Below, piece by piece: positions 9,655 to 21,660 of a DNA stretch of 64,000 bases; positions within the stretch are counted from its first letter, which is position 1, and every line of letters begins with the position of its first letter. Below the pieces are notes generated by a model, which made no database searches, had not been told where the DNA came from, and saw nothing but the letters and a program-made list of their open reading frames with translations. The stretch is from Methylobacterium symbioticum (GTDB lineage: Bacteria > Pseudomonadota > Alphaproteobacteria > Rhizobiales > Beijerinckiaceae). The translations under genes and the position numbers were made by a program. The DNA lies in the NCBI RefSeq assembly GCF_902141845.1, contig NZ_CABFPH010000007.1, positions 1 through 64,000 of the forward strand, read 5' to 3'.

Positions 9655-10033
9655 GCGAGGTAGCCCGCGGTCTCAGGGACGGGCGATGCAATCCTAAGTC
9701 GGAGACCGCGGCCGGCGCACCCCGTCGCACGGGAAACTGGATACATTGTTCAGCCGCTGTCGCGACGGTGCGGCCAGTCGATCCGTCATGATTGCTCAGG
9801 ATCTGGGCAGATCGGGCCGGCGTTCGTGTTCGCTCGGCGTCGTCATCCCGGTCCTACGGCAAAGCTGCCACAGTGTTGCCATGACATCACGAGGGGCCCC
9901 GAACCTCGCTGCGGTGCGGTTTCAGGCTTGGCTTTAAGCGGGGCTCGTTTACCCGTTGGCGAGAGATGTCCGAGCATTCTGCCGGACGAATTTTCACCGC
10001 GTTTCCACAACCTTCTGCCTTCGAGAGACCTCG
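9655..10033. other. Intergenic region without a convincing gene
   Basis: About 380 bp between the nadC hairpin and the L,D-transpeptidase gene. A 63-codon forward frame (9746-9937) has no recognisable product and no typical codon bias. The stretch is less GC-rich than its neighbours towards the right and probably holds the promoter of the transpeptidase gene; I could not name a promoter box with confidence. Confidence 0.4.
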
Positions 10034-10690
10034 ATGCGTCGACACGCCCCCGCCCTGCTCGGGCTCGCCTTCGCGGCTGCCGCCTGGGCGACGCCCGCGC
10101 TCGCTTACGAGATCGATCCGCTTACCCGTCAGCCCCTCGACAACGCGCTCTCGGTGCGCGTCCGCCCGCAGAGCGTGCAGGCGGTGCCGACCGCCAACGC
10201 CGCGCTGAACACGGCCGATCCGCTCGACTCGGCAGTGCCGCAGATGTCGGCGATTCCGCGTGAGACGGTGGCCTATAACGGTCCCTACGGCGCCGGCACG
10301 ATCGTGGTCTCCACCGCCGAGCGGCGGCTCTACCTCGTCCTCGGCGGTGGCCAGGCGATGCGCTACGGCGTCGGCGTCGGGCGTCCGGGCTTCACCTGGG
10401 GTGGCGTGCAGACCGTGACCATGAAGCGCGAGTGGCCGGATTGGCGCCCGCCGGCGACGATGCTGCGCCGCCGCCCCGATCTGCCCCGCTACATGAAGGG
10501 CGGTCTCGAGAATCCGCTCGGCGCCCGCGCCATGTATCTCGGCGGCACGATCTACCGCATCCACGGCTCCAACGAGCCGGAGACCATCGGCACCGCGGTC
10601 TCCTCGGGCTGCATCCGCATGACCAACGAGGACGTCACCGATCTCTACGAGCGCGTGAAGGTCGGCACCCGGGTCGTCGTCCAGCGCTGA
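10034..10690 (+). CDS. L,D-transpeptidase (YkuD family), exported
   Basis: Periplasmic cell-wall enzyme of 218 aa that forms 3-3 crosslinks in peptidoglycan or attaches proteins to it. A signal peptide (MRRHAPALLG through ALA-YEID, cleavage near residue 24) precedes the YkuD domain from about residue 90. The catalytic signature is complete: H177 in HGSNEPETIG and C193 in SSGCIRM. The start at 10034 gives the signal peptide directly at the N-terminus and has GAGAGA upstream. Stands alone, followed by a good terminator. Confidence 0.92.
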   Translation: MRRHAPALLGLAFAAAAWATPALAYEIDPLTRQPLDNALSVRVRPQSVQAVPTANAALNTADPLDSAVPQMSAIPRETVAYNGPYGAGTIVVSTAERRLYLVLGGGQAMRYGVGVGRPGFTWGGVQTVTMKREWPDWRPPATMLRRRPDLPRYMKGGLENPLGARAMYLGGTIYRIHGSNEPETIGTAVSSGCIRMTNEDVTDLYERVKVGTRVVVQR

Positions 10691-10723
10691 GGCGCACGGC
10701 TCCCGCACAAACTGGAACGTCAG

Positions 10724-10757
10724 AACGCCGGCCTCGCGCCGGCGTTTTGCGTTTTTG
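10724..10757 (+). terminator. Rho-independent terminator after the L,D-transpeptidase gene
   Basis: AACGCCGGC-CTCGC-GCCGGCGTT, a perfect 9-bp stem with a 5-base loop, followed by TTGCGTTTTT. It lies between two convergent genes and could serve both. Confidence 0.85.
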
Positions 10758-10800
10758 GGTCGTGTGGGCCGCCCGGATCGGGTCGGTCGCCGGCGCCGGT

Positions 10801-13614
<2,814 letters not shown>

Positions 13615-13860
13615 CTGACCCGCTCCCCGCAACCGGCCGTGACCGGGTGTCGTCTCCCCCTGTCCGGAACCATCCGGCTAGGAGGCGGCTGATTGCTTAA
13701 AACAAGCTTTATTGTCCGGGCGGTCCCAGGCAAGGCCGGGGCCAGACGATCTGCGATCAGGCCGAGAGCGTCGCGCAGGGCCGGCCCCCTGGCCCGGGAC
13801 GCCGCACACACCATCTCGTGGCGGCGCCGATGCCGTGGCCGAGGAACCCGCGCGAGGGGG

Positions 13861-14433
13861 ATGACCGTCTATTTCACTGCCGACACCCATTTCGGCGACG
13901 CCCATATCCTGCGCCAGCGCAGCGCCCGCTTCGATGCGTTGGAGGCCCATGACGAGGCTCTGATTGCCGGGTGGAACGCGGTGGTCGGGCCGGAGGATGA
14001 GGTCTGGCATCTCGGGGATTTCGCCGCCCATGCGAGCCGGGCCCATTGCGCCGCGATGTTCGCGCGCCTCAACGGCATCAAACATCTGATCCTGGGCAAC
14101 CACGACACCAACCGCGTCCGCACACTCGCCTGGGCGGAGGCGCCGGTCGAGACCGCCCGGCTCCGGCTCGACGGACCTGACGGCACGTCCATCCGCCTCT
14201 TCCTGGCGCATTATCCGCACCGGGCCTGGCCCGGCCTGTGGCGCGGGGCCCGCCATCTCTACGGGCACACCCACGGCACGATCCCCGACACGCGCTTCTC
14301 CTGCGATGTCGGTGTCGATGCCTGGGACTTCCGGCCGGTGGCGCTGGTCGACCTGATCGCCCGGCAGGACCGAGCCACGCTTCTGCCGGACGAACTCGCG
14401 GTCCGGGCCCCGCGCAACCGGGCCGAGTGTTGA
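13861..14433 (+). CDS. Metallophosphoesterase, calcineurin-like
   Basis: Small (190 aa) dinuclear-metal phosphoesterase. The five metal-binding blocks are visible: D-x-H in TADTHFGD, GDxxx in WHLGDFA, GNHD in LGNHDTNR, a histidine in LAHYPHR, and GHTH in YGHTHG. Proteins of this size and type act on nucleotides or unknown phosphoesters; the substrate cannot be read. The ATG at 13861 starts the conserved MTVYFTADTHFGD. Divergent from the hybrid kinase gene (246 bp between starts), which may share regulation. Confidence 0.88.
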   Translation: MTVYFTADTHFGDAHILRQRSARFDALEAHDEALIAGWNAVVGPEDEVWHLGDFAAHASRAHCAAMFARLNGIKHLILGNHDTNRVRTLAWAEAPVETARLRLDGPDGTSIRLFLAHYPHRAWPGLWRGARHLYGHTHGTIPDTRFSCDVGVDAWDFRPVALVDLIARQDRATLLPDELAVRAPRNRAEC

Positions 14434-14495
14434 AAACTGGCGCGACCGTAGCAGTTTAGCGCTCGATCCGTTTTCACCGCGTACCGGCCGCCACC

Positions 14496-15242
14496 ATGTC
14501 GCTGTATAGCCGCCTTCACCGGCCCGAACTGACCGCCTCCCTCGCCCTGGGCGACGCAGCCTTCGACGCGCTTCTCACCGACCCGCCGCGGGTCTTCCGG
14601 GCCGGCACGGCCATTGTCGCACAGGGCGAGCGGCATGATTACGTCTACCGCTTGCGCACCGGCTGGGTGGCCCGCATCCGCGAGCTCACGGACGGGCGCT
14701 CGCAGTACCTCCTCGTGTTCCTGCCCGGCGACATCTTCGGCGTGAAGAGCATGTTCGTCCTCCACCAGCCAGACGCGGTGGTGGCCCTCTCGGACGTCAC
14801 CGTGGATCGGGTGGAGTACCAGCGGCTCAAGGCCGCCTTCGATGGCAATCCGGACCTCGCCACCCGCTGCGCCTGGCAGATCACCGAGGAGGAGCGGCGC
14901 CTGCACAATTGGGTGGTCAGCCTGGGCCAGGGCAGCGCCGAGGAGCGCATCGCCTACGTGCTGCGCGAGTTCAGCGAGCGACTGGCGGGCTCCGACCCGG
15001 GCGGCAAGAGCGTGCGGGAATTCGCCATGCCGTTGACGCAGGAGCAGCTCGGCAACGTGCTCGGCCTGACCCCCGTCCACGTGAACCGGGTGCTGCGGCG
15101 GCTGCGGCAGGAAGAGATCGTCAGCGTGCGCAACCGCATGGTCCGCATCGTCAACCCGGAGGCGCTGGAGCGGATCGCCCGACCGCTGCAAGACGCGCCG
15201 GTCGAGCCGCGCGAGGCGGAGGTCGCCGAGGTGGCCGGGTAA
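14496..15242 (+). CDS. Crp/Fnr-family transcriptional regulator
   Basis: A 248-residue regulator with an N-terminal cyclic-nucleotide-binding-like barrel (about 30-130, including FLPGDIFGVKSMF) and a C-terminal winged helix with the recognition helix in LGNVLGLTPVHVNRVLRRL. It lacks the cysteine cluster of oxygen-sensing FNR, so it probably senses something other than O2 through an Fe-S cluster. Similar proteins are numerous in Methylobacterium and mostly uncharacterised. It converges on miaA with 15 bp between stop codons. Confidence 0.9.
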   Translation: MSLYSRLHRPELTASLALGDAAFDALLTDPPRVFRAGTAIVAQGERHDYVYRLRTGWVARIRELTDGRSQYLLVFLPGDIFGVKSMFVLHQPDAVVALSDVTVDRVEYQRLKAAFDGNPDLATRCAWQITEEERRLHNWVVSLGQGSAEERIAYVLREFSERLAGSDPGGKSVREFAMPLTQEQLGNVLGLTPVHVNRVLRRLRQEEIVSVRNRMVRIVNPEALERIARPLQDAPVEPREAEVAEVAG

Positions 15243-15257
15243 GGCGGCTCAGCCTGC

Positions 15258-16175
15258 TCAGGCCGAGCGGGAGGCCTCCTCCGGGCTCATCCAGGTCCAG
15301 CCCGTGCCCATCTGGTGGCGGAACCAAGTGAACTGCCGCTTGGCGTAAGCGCGGGTATCGCCCTGGCCGCGCAGGATCGCGTCCTCCAGGCTGAGGCGCC
15401 CGTCGAGATGGGCGATCAGCCCCGGCACGCCGTGGGCGCGCATCACAGGCAGCATCGGGTCGAGGCCGCGCTCCCTCAAGGCGACCACCTCGTCGAGGGC
15501 GCCCCCGGCGATCATCTCTCGGAAGCGCCGGTCGATGCGCGCGCGCAGCTCGGTCCGATCGGGGGCCAGGAAGATCTTGCGCAGTGGTCGGCCGCTCAGG
15601 GGGCCTGGGATGCGGCTGCCGTGGAAGGATGCGATCGGCCGGCCCGTCGCCGCCAGGATCTCCAGCGCGCGCAGCACCCGTGCCCGGTCGCTCGGTCGGA
15701 GCGTGGCCGCGCCCGCGGGGTCCTGGGCGGCGAGATCCGCGTGGAGCGCCTCGGTCGGCCGGCCCTCCGCCGCCGCGCGCACTGCAGCGCGGACGGCCTC
15801 CGGCACCGGCGGCAGGTCGGAGAGACCCTCCTCAAGCGCGCGGAAATAGAGGCCGGTACCGCCGACGAAGACCGGCAGCCGCCCGTCGAGCGCACTGAGC
15901 AGGGCGGCCACGTCGCGGGAGAAGTGGCCGGCCGAGTAGTTCACGCCGCCATCCACATGACCGTAGAGCCTGTGTGGCACCCGCGCCTCCTCGGCCGGGT
16001 CCGGCCGCGCCGTGAGGCGGCGCAGATCCGCGTAGACCTGCATCGAATCGGCGTTGACCACGACGCCCCCGTGGCGCAGCGCAAGCGCGGAGGCGAGCGC
16101 CGACTTGCCCGAGGCTGTCGGCCCTGCGATGAGGATCGCCGCCGGCCGATCCGTGGACGGCCCCTGTGACACCAC
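15258..16175 (-). CDS. miaA: tRNA dimethylallyltransferase
   Basis: Adds the dimethylallyl group to A37 of tRNAs that read UNN codons. The 305-residue product has the P-loop [12 protein letters not shown], the NADSMQVY motif, [13 protein letters not shown] and the C-terminal [12 protein letters not shown]. The start is set at a GTG at 16175 with a GGGGAG-like site upstream; a much longer open frame continues antisense to serB but has no conserved content. The distance to the divergent serB start is only 18 bp, so each gene's promoter must lie partly within the other gene. Confidence 0.93.
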   Translation of the reverse strand: MVSQGPSTDRPAAILIAGPTASGKSALASALALRHGGVVVNADSMQVYADLRRLTARPDPAEEARVPHRLYGHVDGGVNYSAGHFSRDVAALLSALDGRLPVFVGGTGLYFRALEEGLSDLPPVPEAVRAAVRAAAEGRPTEALHADLAAQDPAGAATLRPSDRARVLRALEILAATGRPIASFHGSRIPGPLSGRPLRKIFLAPDRTELRARIDRRFREMIAGGALDEVVALRERGLDPMLPVMRAHGVPGLIAHLDGRLSLEDAILRGQGDTRAYAKRQFTWFRHQMGTGWTWMSPEEASRSA

Positions 16176-16193
16176 GCTGAAACGGCTCCCCGG

Positions 16194-17090
16194 ATGACCC
16201 TCGTCGCGGTCCTGATAGCAAACCCCGCCCGGCCCGCCATCACCGATGCGGTGCTGGCCGAGACCCGGCGGGTGCTGGGAACCGCGCACCAGCCGCGGAT
16301 CCTGCACGGCGAGGTGGCGGCCGAGGTGATGCTGGCGGGCGAGGCCGGCTCGGCCCCGTCCCTGACGGAGCGCCTGCGCGCCGCGCTCGGGGATGAGCCG
16401 ATCGACGTGGCGGTGCTGCCGGCTGACGCGCATCGGCGCAAGCGGCTGTTTCTCGCCGACATGGATTCCACCATGATCGAGCAGGAATGCATCGACGAGC
16501 TGGCCGATCAGGTCGGGCTGAAGGCGCATGTCTCCGCCATCACCGAGCGCGCCATGCGCGGCGAGATCGCCTTCGAGCCGGCCTTGCGCGAGCGCGTGGC
16601 GCTCTTGAAGGACCTGCCGGTCGGTGCGATCGATCGGCTCATCGCCGAGCGCATCACCCTGACTCCTGGCGGGCGCACCCTGGTGCGGACCCTGCGGGCG
16701 CACGGCGCCTATACCTGCCTCGTCTCGGGGGGCTTCACCCTCTTCACCGGGCCGGTCGGCGACAAGCTCGGCTTCGAGGAGAACCGGGCGAACCGCCTGA
16801 CGCTCGCAGGCGAGAAGCTCGCCGGCACGGTCGAGGAGCCGATCGTCGGCAAGGCCGCCAAGCGCGAGACGCTGATCGAACTGCGCGAGCGCTTCCACCT
16901 GGCGCCCGCGGAGACGCTCGCGGTCGGCGACGGCGCCAACGACCTCGACATGCTGGGCGAGGCCGGGCTCGGCGTCGCCTTCCGGGCGAAGCCCGCGGTC
17001 GCCGCCGCAGCGCAGGTGCGCATCGAGCACGGTGATCTCACCGCGCTCCTCTACCTCCAAGGCTTCGCCGCGGCCGAGTTCGTGGGCTGA
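16194..17090 (+). CDS. serB: Phosphoserine phosphatase
   Basis: Final step of serine synthesis (298 aa); serine also feeds the serine cycle in methylotrophs. HAD motifs are intact: nucleophile D89 and D91 in [21 protein letters not shown], and [14 protein letters not shown]. The first 80 residues form the short ACT-like domain typical of alphaproteobacterial SerB. No strong ribosome binding site precedes the ATG, which lies 18 bp from the divergent miaA start. Confidence 0.95.
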   Translation: MTLVAVLIANPARPAITDAVLAETRRVLGTAHQPRILHGEVAAEVMLAGEAGSAPSLTERLRAALGDEPIDVAVLPADAHRRKRLFLADMDSTMIEQECIDELADQVGLKAHVSAITERAMRGEIAFEPALRERVALLKDLPVGAIDRLIAERITLTPGGRTLVRTLRAHGAYTCLVSGGFTLFTGPVGDKLGFEENRANRLTLAGEKLAGTVEEPIVGKAAKRETLIELRERFHLAPAETLAVGDGANDLDMLGEAGLGVAFRAKPAVAAAAQVRIEHGDLTALLYLQGFAAAEFVG

Positions 17091-17213
17091 GCGGGCCGCC
17101 TGTCACGGGGCGCCGCCCCCGGCAGGGTGTCAGGCCGGGACCCGGCCGCTAGACTGGCCTCCACCGAAGAGCCGCCGTCCGCGCGGCCGTGGATCGAGCC
17201 CGAGGACCCGCCC

Positions 17214-18443
17214 ATGAACGCCCCGACGCGCCCACCTGGCTCTGCCGCGCCCGAAGCCTCGGCTTCGGCCCGCTTCGTTTGGGACGATCCCTTCCTGCTG
17301 GAGGACCAGCTCACCGAGGACGAGCGCGCGATCCGCGACGTGGCACAGGATTTCGCGCGGGAGAAGCTCCTGCCCGGCATCGTCGAGGCCTACGCGAACG
17401 AGACGAGCAACCCGGACCTGTTCCGTGCCATGGGCGCGCTCGGCCTGCTCGGCGTGACGCTGCCCGAAGAATACGGTTGCGCAGGCGCGAGCTACGTTGC
17501 CTACGGCCTGGTGGCGCGGGCCGTGGAGAGCGTCGATTCCGGCTACCGCTCGATGATGAGCGTGCAATCCTCCCTCGTCATGTACCCAATCTACGCCTAC
17601 GGCTCGGAGGAGCAGCGCCGGAAGTTCCTGCCCAGGCTCGCCAGCGGCGAATGGATCGGCTGCTTCGGCCTGACCGAGCCCGATGCCGGCTCCGACCCCG
17701 CAGGCATGAAGACGAAGGCCGAGAAGACCGCGGATGGCTACCGGATCTCGGGCGCCAAGATGTGGATCTCGAACGCCCCTTTCGCCGACGTCTTCGTGGT
17801 CTGGGCGAAGTCCGACGCCCATGACGGGGCGATCCGCGGTTTCGTCCTGGAAAAGGGCATGAAGGGCCTCTCGGCCCCGACCCTCAAGGGCAAGCTCAGC
17901 TTGCGCGCCTCGACCACGGGCGAGATCGTGATGGATGGCGTCGAGGTCGGCGAGGACGCGCTCCTGCCGAACGTCTCGGGTCTGAAGGGGCCGTTCGGCT
18001 GCCTCAACCGGGCGCGCTACGGCATCTCCTGGGGCGCGATGGGCGCCGCCGAGGATTGCTGGCACCGCGCCCGCAGCTACACGCTCGACCGTAAGCAGTT
18101 CGGCCGGCCGCTGGCCCAGACGCAGCTGGTACAGAAGAAGCTCGCCGACATGCAGACCGAGATCGCGCTCGGCCTTCAGGCCTCCCTGCGCGTCGGGCGA
18201 CTGATGGATGCCGGCAAGATGGCGCCCGAGATGATCAGCCTGGTCAAGCGCAACAATTGCGGCAAGGCTCTCGACATCGCTCGGACCGCCCGCGACATGC
18301 ACGGCGGAAACGGCATCATGGGCGAGTACCATGTCATGCGCCACGCCCAGAACCTTGAGACGGTCAACACCTACGAGGGTACGCACGACGTGCACGCGCT
18401 GATCCTCGGCCGGGCTCAGACAGGGCTGCAGGCCTTTTTCTGA
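17214..18443 (+). CDS. gcdH: Glutaryl-CoA dehydrogenase (acyl-CoA dehydrogenase family)
   Basis: FAD enzyme (409 aa) that oxidises and decarboxylates glutaryl-CoA to crotonyl-CoA in lysine/tryptophan breakdown. Family motifs: [55 protein letters not shown] and the catalytic glutamate in [17 protein letters not shown], a C-terminal wording typical of glutaryl-CoA dehydrogenases rather than other acyl-CoA dehydrogenases. GAGGA lies 9 nt before the ATG. The gene stands alone; the expected CoA-transferase neighbour is not present. Confidence 0.88.
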   Translation: MNAPTRPPGSAAPEASASARFVWDDPFLLEDQLTEDERAIRDVAQDFAREKLLPGIVEAYANETSNPDLFRAMGALGLLGVTLPEEYGCAGASYVAYGLVARAVESVDSGYRSMMSVQSSLVMYPIYAYGSEEQRRKFLPRLASGEWIGCFGLTEPDAGSDPAGMKTKAEKTADGYRISGAKMWISNAPFADVFVVWAKSDAHDGAIRGFVLEKGMKGLSAPTLKGKLSLRASTTGEIVMDGVEVGEDALLPNVSGLKGPFGCLNRARYGISWGAMGAAEDCWHRARSYTLDRKQFGRPLAQTQLVQKKLADMQTEIALGLQASLRVGRLMDAGKMAPEMISLVKRNNCGKALDIARTARDMHGGNGIMGEYHVMRHAQNLETVNTYEGTHDVHALILGRAQTGLQAFF

Positions 18444-18540
18444 TTTGACCGTGGTCGCGTCGGGACAAAGTGTAGCACGATCGGTTCCAGTCCGCCGGCC
18501 GTTGACGTCTCACAGAGTTCGCGAGCGGCAGGATCGGATC

Positions 18541-19323
18541 ATGAAACAGCTTCTCTTCGCCTCAGCACTGCTTACCGGCGCGATCGCCCTGCTTCCGGTA
18601 ACGGCCGATGCCCAGCGGGGCCGCGCCATCGGCAGCGGGATCGCGGGAGGCACCCTCGGTGGTGGGGGCGGCGCCCTCGCAGGCGGCGGCGTCCGGATGG
18701 GCACCTTCGGGGCGGGCCGCGGCGGCTTCGGCGGTGTCGGCGGCCAGCAGACGATCGGTGGCACTGGTTTCCGCGGTGGCGGTCTCCAACAGGGTGGCGG
18801 TTTCGCGGGTCGCGGCTTCGGCGGCGGTCCGCGGCCGGGCTTCGCCGGCAATCCCGGCGTGGCCGGTTCGGGCGCCACCAATCCCGGCGTCGCGGCCAAT
18901 CCGGGCTTTGCCGGGCGCAATCCCGGATTCAACAATCCTGGGCTTGGCAATCCGAGATTCGGCAATCCCGGCTTCGGCAACGGCTACCGCGCCGCGGGCT
19001 TCAACCGAGGCTACGGCTTCCATCGGGGCCACGGACACTGGCGCCGCGGCGGCTACGGTCTTGCCGGCTTCGGGGCTGGCGTCGGTCTCGGCCTTGCCGC
19101 AGGCGGCCTCTACGGTGGATACGATGACGCTTACCCGTACCCCTATGACAGCTATTATGGCGGCGGCTACGCACCGGTGACCTATGGCGCCGAGGATGAG
19201 ACCGAGCAGGCGACGACGTCCGACGCCGGCGCCGTGGCGTATTGCGTGCGCCGCTTCCGCTCCTACGACACGCGGACCGGCACCTATCTCGGCAATGACG
19301 GCCGGCGCCACGCCTGTCCGTAA
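18541..19323 (+). CDS. Secreted glycine-rich protein with BA14K-like C-terminus
   Basis: A 260-residue protein with a clear signal peptide (MKQLLFASALLTGAIALLPVTADA-Q). The middle is low-complexity: Gly-rich (GGGGGALAGGG, GFGGVGG) and then NPGF/NPGV-type repeats at about 100-145. A histidine- and tyrosine-rich part follows, and the last 30 residues (YCVRRFRSYDTRTGTYLG ... HACP) match the short BA14K-type domain found in Brucella and other Hyphomicrobiales exported proteins. The role is unknown; a lectin-like or surface function has been proposed for BA14K. Monocistronic, closed by a terminator hairpin. Confidence 0.8.
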   Translation: MKQLLFASALLTGAIALLPVTADAQRGRAIGSGIAGGTLGGGGGALAGGGVRMGTFGAGRGGFGGVGGQQTIGGTGFRGGGLQQGGGFAGRGFGGGPRPGFAGNPGVAGSGATNPGVAANPGFAGRNPGFNNPGLGNPRFGNPGFGNGYRAAGFNRGYGFHRGHGHWRRGGYGLAGFGAGVGLGLAAGGLYGGYDDAYPYPYDSYYGGGYAPVTYGAEDETEQATTSDAGAVAYCVRRFRSYDTRTGTYLGNDGRRHACP

Positions 19324-19350
19324 CCGATTCCGAACCCCCGGATCTTCATG

Positions 19351-19382
19351 ATGGCCCCGCGCGTTCCGACGCGCGGGGCCAT
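19351..19382 (+). terminator. Hairpin after the BA14K-type gene
   Basis: ATGGCCCCGCGCG-TTCCGA-CGCGCGGGGCCAT, a perfect 13-bp stem with a 6-base loop. No T run follows, so release may need Rho, but the stem is the strongest in the area. Confidence 0.65.
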
Positions 19383-19420
19383 CGGCCATCTGGAGCCGGG
19401 CGGCAGAGAACGGGGCTGCC

Positions 19421-19630
19421 ATGACCGAGTCGGCGATCGAGACCCTCAACCGGGCGCGCGCCAGCCTCGTGCGCGAGCGCGACACGCTCGCCCGCCGCAT
19501 CGCGGGCATGGACCTCGCCCCGGTGACGATGGCCGAGGACCTGACCCGCATTCTGGTCGCGATCGAGACCCTGGACCGTGCGCTGACGGCGGAAGGCCAG
19601 CCCTACCTGCCGCCGATGAGCGCGGACTGA
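19421..19630 (+). CDS. Small coiled-coil protein of unknown function
   Basis: A 69-residue frame with native codon bias, predicted as a helical, charged heptad-like chain (ETLNRARASLVRERDTLARR, then IETLDRAL). It has no signal peptide, membrane span or cysteines. The start follows a hairpin and a weak purine-rich site. I do not recognise a family; helix-forming small proteins of this kind may act as scaffolds or regulators. It ends just before a dispersed repeat. Confidence 0.6.
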   Translation: MTESAIETLNRARASLVRERDTLARRIAGMDLAPVTMAEDLTRILVAIETLDRALTAEGQPYLPPMSAD

Positions 19631-19637
19631 GATCCCG

Positions 19638-19744
19638 TGTGTCGAGAGGGATCATCCCTCTCGCGGGTCCGGGCAGAGCCCGGGATCTTCCGTCAGGGCT
19701 TCGCCCCGACACCCCACCAAAGGGATCATCCCTTTGGGATCCCA
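19638..19744. repeat. Dispersed intergenic hairpin repeat, copy 1
   Basis: A run of four inverted-repeat modules: CGAGAGGGATCATCCCTCTC (19643-19662), a CCGGGC/GCCCGGG module, CAGGGCTTCGCCC, and CCAAAGGGATCATCCCTTTG (19717-19736). Related copies occur at 47777-47885 and 52560-52617. It fills the gap between two convergent genes and can fold on either strand. Confidence 0.8.
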
Positions 19745-19754
19745 GATGGATGGA

Positions 19755-20795
19755 TCAGCCGCCCGTCACGCTCATGTGGCGCGGCACGGCGGCCGGGCGC
19801 TGGCGCTCGATGACGAAGTCGTGGCCCTTGGGCTTGCGCGCGATCGCGTCGATCACCGCCTGCGTGACCAGGGCGTCGTCTGGCGAGGCCCGCAAAGCCG
19901 CGCGGAGATCGGCGGCGTCCTCCTGGCCGAGGCACATGTAGAGCTTGCCGGTGCAGGTCAGGCGCACCCGGTTGCAGCTCTCGCAGAAATTGTGAGTCAG
20001 CGGCGTGATGAAGCCGAGCCGCCCGCCGGTCTCGGCCACGCGCACGTAGCGGGCCGGCCCGCCGGTGCGGTCGGGCAGGGGCGTCAGGGTGTAGCGCTCC
20101 TCCAACCGCTGCCGCGCCACCGAGAGGGGCAGGAACTGGTCGGTGCGGTCGCCCTCGACCTCGCCGAGCGGCATCACCTCAATCAATGTCATGTCCATGC
20201 CGAGCCCGTGAGCCCAGGCGATCATGTCGGCGATCTCGTGCTCGTTGACGCCCTTCAGCGCGACGGCGTTGATCTTCACCTTGATCCCGGCGTCGCGCGC
20301 CGCGGCGATCCCGTCGAGCACGACCTTCAGGTCGCCGCGGCGGGTGATCGCGCGGAACTTGTCCGGATCGAGGGTGTCGAGGGAGACGTTGACCCGGCGC
20401 ACGCCGAGATCGGCGAGCTCGCCCGCGAATCGCCCGAGCTGGGTGCCGTTGGTGGTGAGCGTCAGTTCCTGCAGCGCGCCCGTGTCGAGGTGGCGCGACA
20501 GGCGGCGGAACAGATGCATGATGTCGCGCCGGACCAGGGGCTCGCCCCCGGTGATGCGAAGCTTCCGCACGCCGCGGGCAATGAACACGCCGCAGAGGCG
20601 GTCCAGCTCCTCCAGGGTCAGCAGATCGCGCTTGGGGAGGAAGTTCATCTCCTCCGCCATGCAGTAGACGCAGCGCAGGTCGCAGCGATCCGTCACCGAG
20701 ATGCGCAGATAGGTGATCGCCCGCTGGAACGGGTCGATCAGCGGCGCAGGTGCCGGGGCAGCGGTCGCTGCGAAGTCGGTACGCGGTCCCCACAT
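19755..20795 (-). CDS. moaA: GTP 3',8-cyclase (molybdenum cofactor synthesis protein A)
   Basis: Radical-SAM enzyme starting molybdopterin synthesis, which supplies the cofactor for enzymes such as the PaoABC-like oxidoreductase in this window. With the start at 20795 (346 aa), the SAM cluster is C38-x3-C42-x2-C45 in [11 protein letters not shown]. The second cluster is [10 protein letters not shown] with a third Cys 14 residues on, and the essential C-terminal Gly-Gly is present. A start at 20855 would add 20 non-conserved residues. The remaining moa genes are not nearby. Confidence 0.94.
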   Translation of the reverse strand: MWGPRTDFAATAAPAPAPLIDPFQRAITYLRISVTDRCDLRCVYCMAEEMNFLPKRDLLTLEELDRLCGVFIARGVRKLRITGGEPLVRRDIMHLFRRLSRHLDTGALQELTLTTNGTQLGRFAGELADLGVRRVNVSLDTLDPDKFRAITRRGDLKVVLDGIAAARDAGIKVKINAVALKGVNEHEIADMIAWAHGLGMDMTLIEVMPLGEVEGDRTDQFLPLSVARQRLEERYTLTPLPDRTGGPARYVRVAETGGRLGFITPLTHNFCESCNRVRLTCTGKLYMCLGQEDAADLRAALRASPDDALVTQAVIDAIARKPKGHDFVIERQRPAAVPRHMSVTGG

Positions 20796-20940
20796 CTCGG
20801 AATCACGGCTCTGCTGCGGCTGGGTGACGATGGCGTCGCGTGACGAACCTAGCATGTCCTGGCATATGAGGGGATGTGTGCCAGGGAGCAAGCTGGGCCG
20901 GACCAGCCGCCGCACGCCGCCTGTGAAAGGGACCTGATCC

Positions 20941-21366
20941 GTGAGCGAGGAACGCTGGCCCACCGAGATCCGCCTGTCCGCCGACAAGCGAATCCTCAAC
21001 GTCGCCTTCGACGACGGCAAGCGCTTCGCCCTGCCGGCGGAATATCTGCGCGTGTCGAGCCCTTCGGCCGAGGTGCAGGGCCATTCGCCGGCCGAGCGCA
21101 AGGTGATCGGCGGCAAGCGCGCTGTCGAGATTCTCTCGGTGCAGCCGGTCGGCAACTACGCGGTCAAGCTCGGCTTCGACGACATGCACGATACCGGCAT
21201 CTACGGCTGGGGCTACCTCTACACGCTCGGGGCCGAGTATTGCGACCGCTGGAAGACCTATCTCGCCGAGCTGGCGGAGCGCGGGCTCGACCGGGAGCGC
21301 CGCGGCTCGGCTCAGGCCGCGCCCGCCGCGGGCGGGAGCTGCGGCAGCGGCTGCGGCTGCCATTGA
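20941..21366 (+). CDS. DUF971 protein (gamma-butyrobetaine hydroxylase-like N-terminal domain)
   Basis: A 141-residue protein whose first 105 residues are the DUF971 fold ([48 protein letters not shown]). In some proteins this domain is found with Fe-S carrier ATPases or in carnitine-synthesis hydroxylases. The C-terminus is a cysteine tail, [11 protein letters not shown], that could bind metal or an Fe-S cluster. It uses a GTG start with AAGGGA upstream and diverges from moaA. A link to Fe-S supply for MoaA is suggestive only. Confidence 0.85.
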   Translation: MSEERWPTEIRLSADKRILNVAFDDGKRFALPAEYLRVSSPSAEVQGHSPAERKVIGGKRAVEILSVQPVGNYAVKLGFDDMHDTGIYGWGYLYTLGAEYCDRWKTYLAELAERGLDRERRGSAQAAPAAGGSCGSGCGCH

Positions 21367-21484
21367 GGCCGCCAGCCGGGCCGCGGGGCCGTTGCAGGAA
21401 AGTCACCGATGCGCGCGACGGTGAAAGATGGTTAACCTCGCGCCCCTAGGGTCGGCGGCGTTGCAGACCTTCGGAGTGTCGCCC

Positions 21485-21646
21485 GTGACTCTTCTGCTCG
21501 TCCTCGCCCTGCTTCCCGTGGTCGCCGCCATCGTGCTCGGCCGGGGCCGGCCGGGGCCGGCGATCGGCTGCCTCTGCCTGATGGGCGTCGGCTGCGTCAT
21601 CGCCTGCTCCAGCCTCGCGGGGCTGCTGCGCCACCAGCGGGCCTGA
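21485..21646 (+). CDS. Small membrane protein of unknown function
   Basis: A 53-residue frame with two hydrophobic segments (VTLLLVLALLPVVAAIVLG and IGCLCLMGVGCVIACSSLAG). The GTG at 21485 has CGGAG 8 nt upstream; an ATG at 21428 would add 19 residues but lacks a ribosome binding site. The codon bias fits a gene. Four cysteines lie in or near the second span. No family recognised. Confidence 0.5.
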   Translation: MTLLLVLALLPVVAAIVLGRGRPGPAIGCLCLMGVGCVIACSSLAGLLRHQRA

Positions 21647-21660
21647 GGGCCGGTCCCGGT

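Noticed and set aside
9746-9937. Possible 63-aa gene in the nadC downstream region
   Set aside because: No ribosome site, no codon bias and no recognisable product.
15258-17060. An apparent 600-aa MiaA with a long N-terminal extension
   Set aside because: The extension is antisense to serB and lacks homologous content; MiaA alone is about 305 residues.
18600-19000. CRISPR-like or tandem DNA repeats in the glycine-rich gene
   Set aside because: Repetition is at the protein level (Gly and NPG units) with variable codons, no equal spacers.
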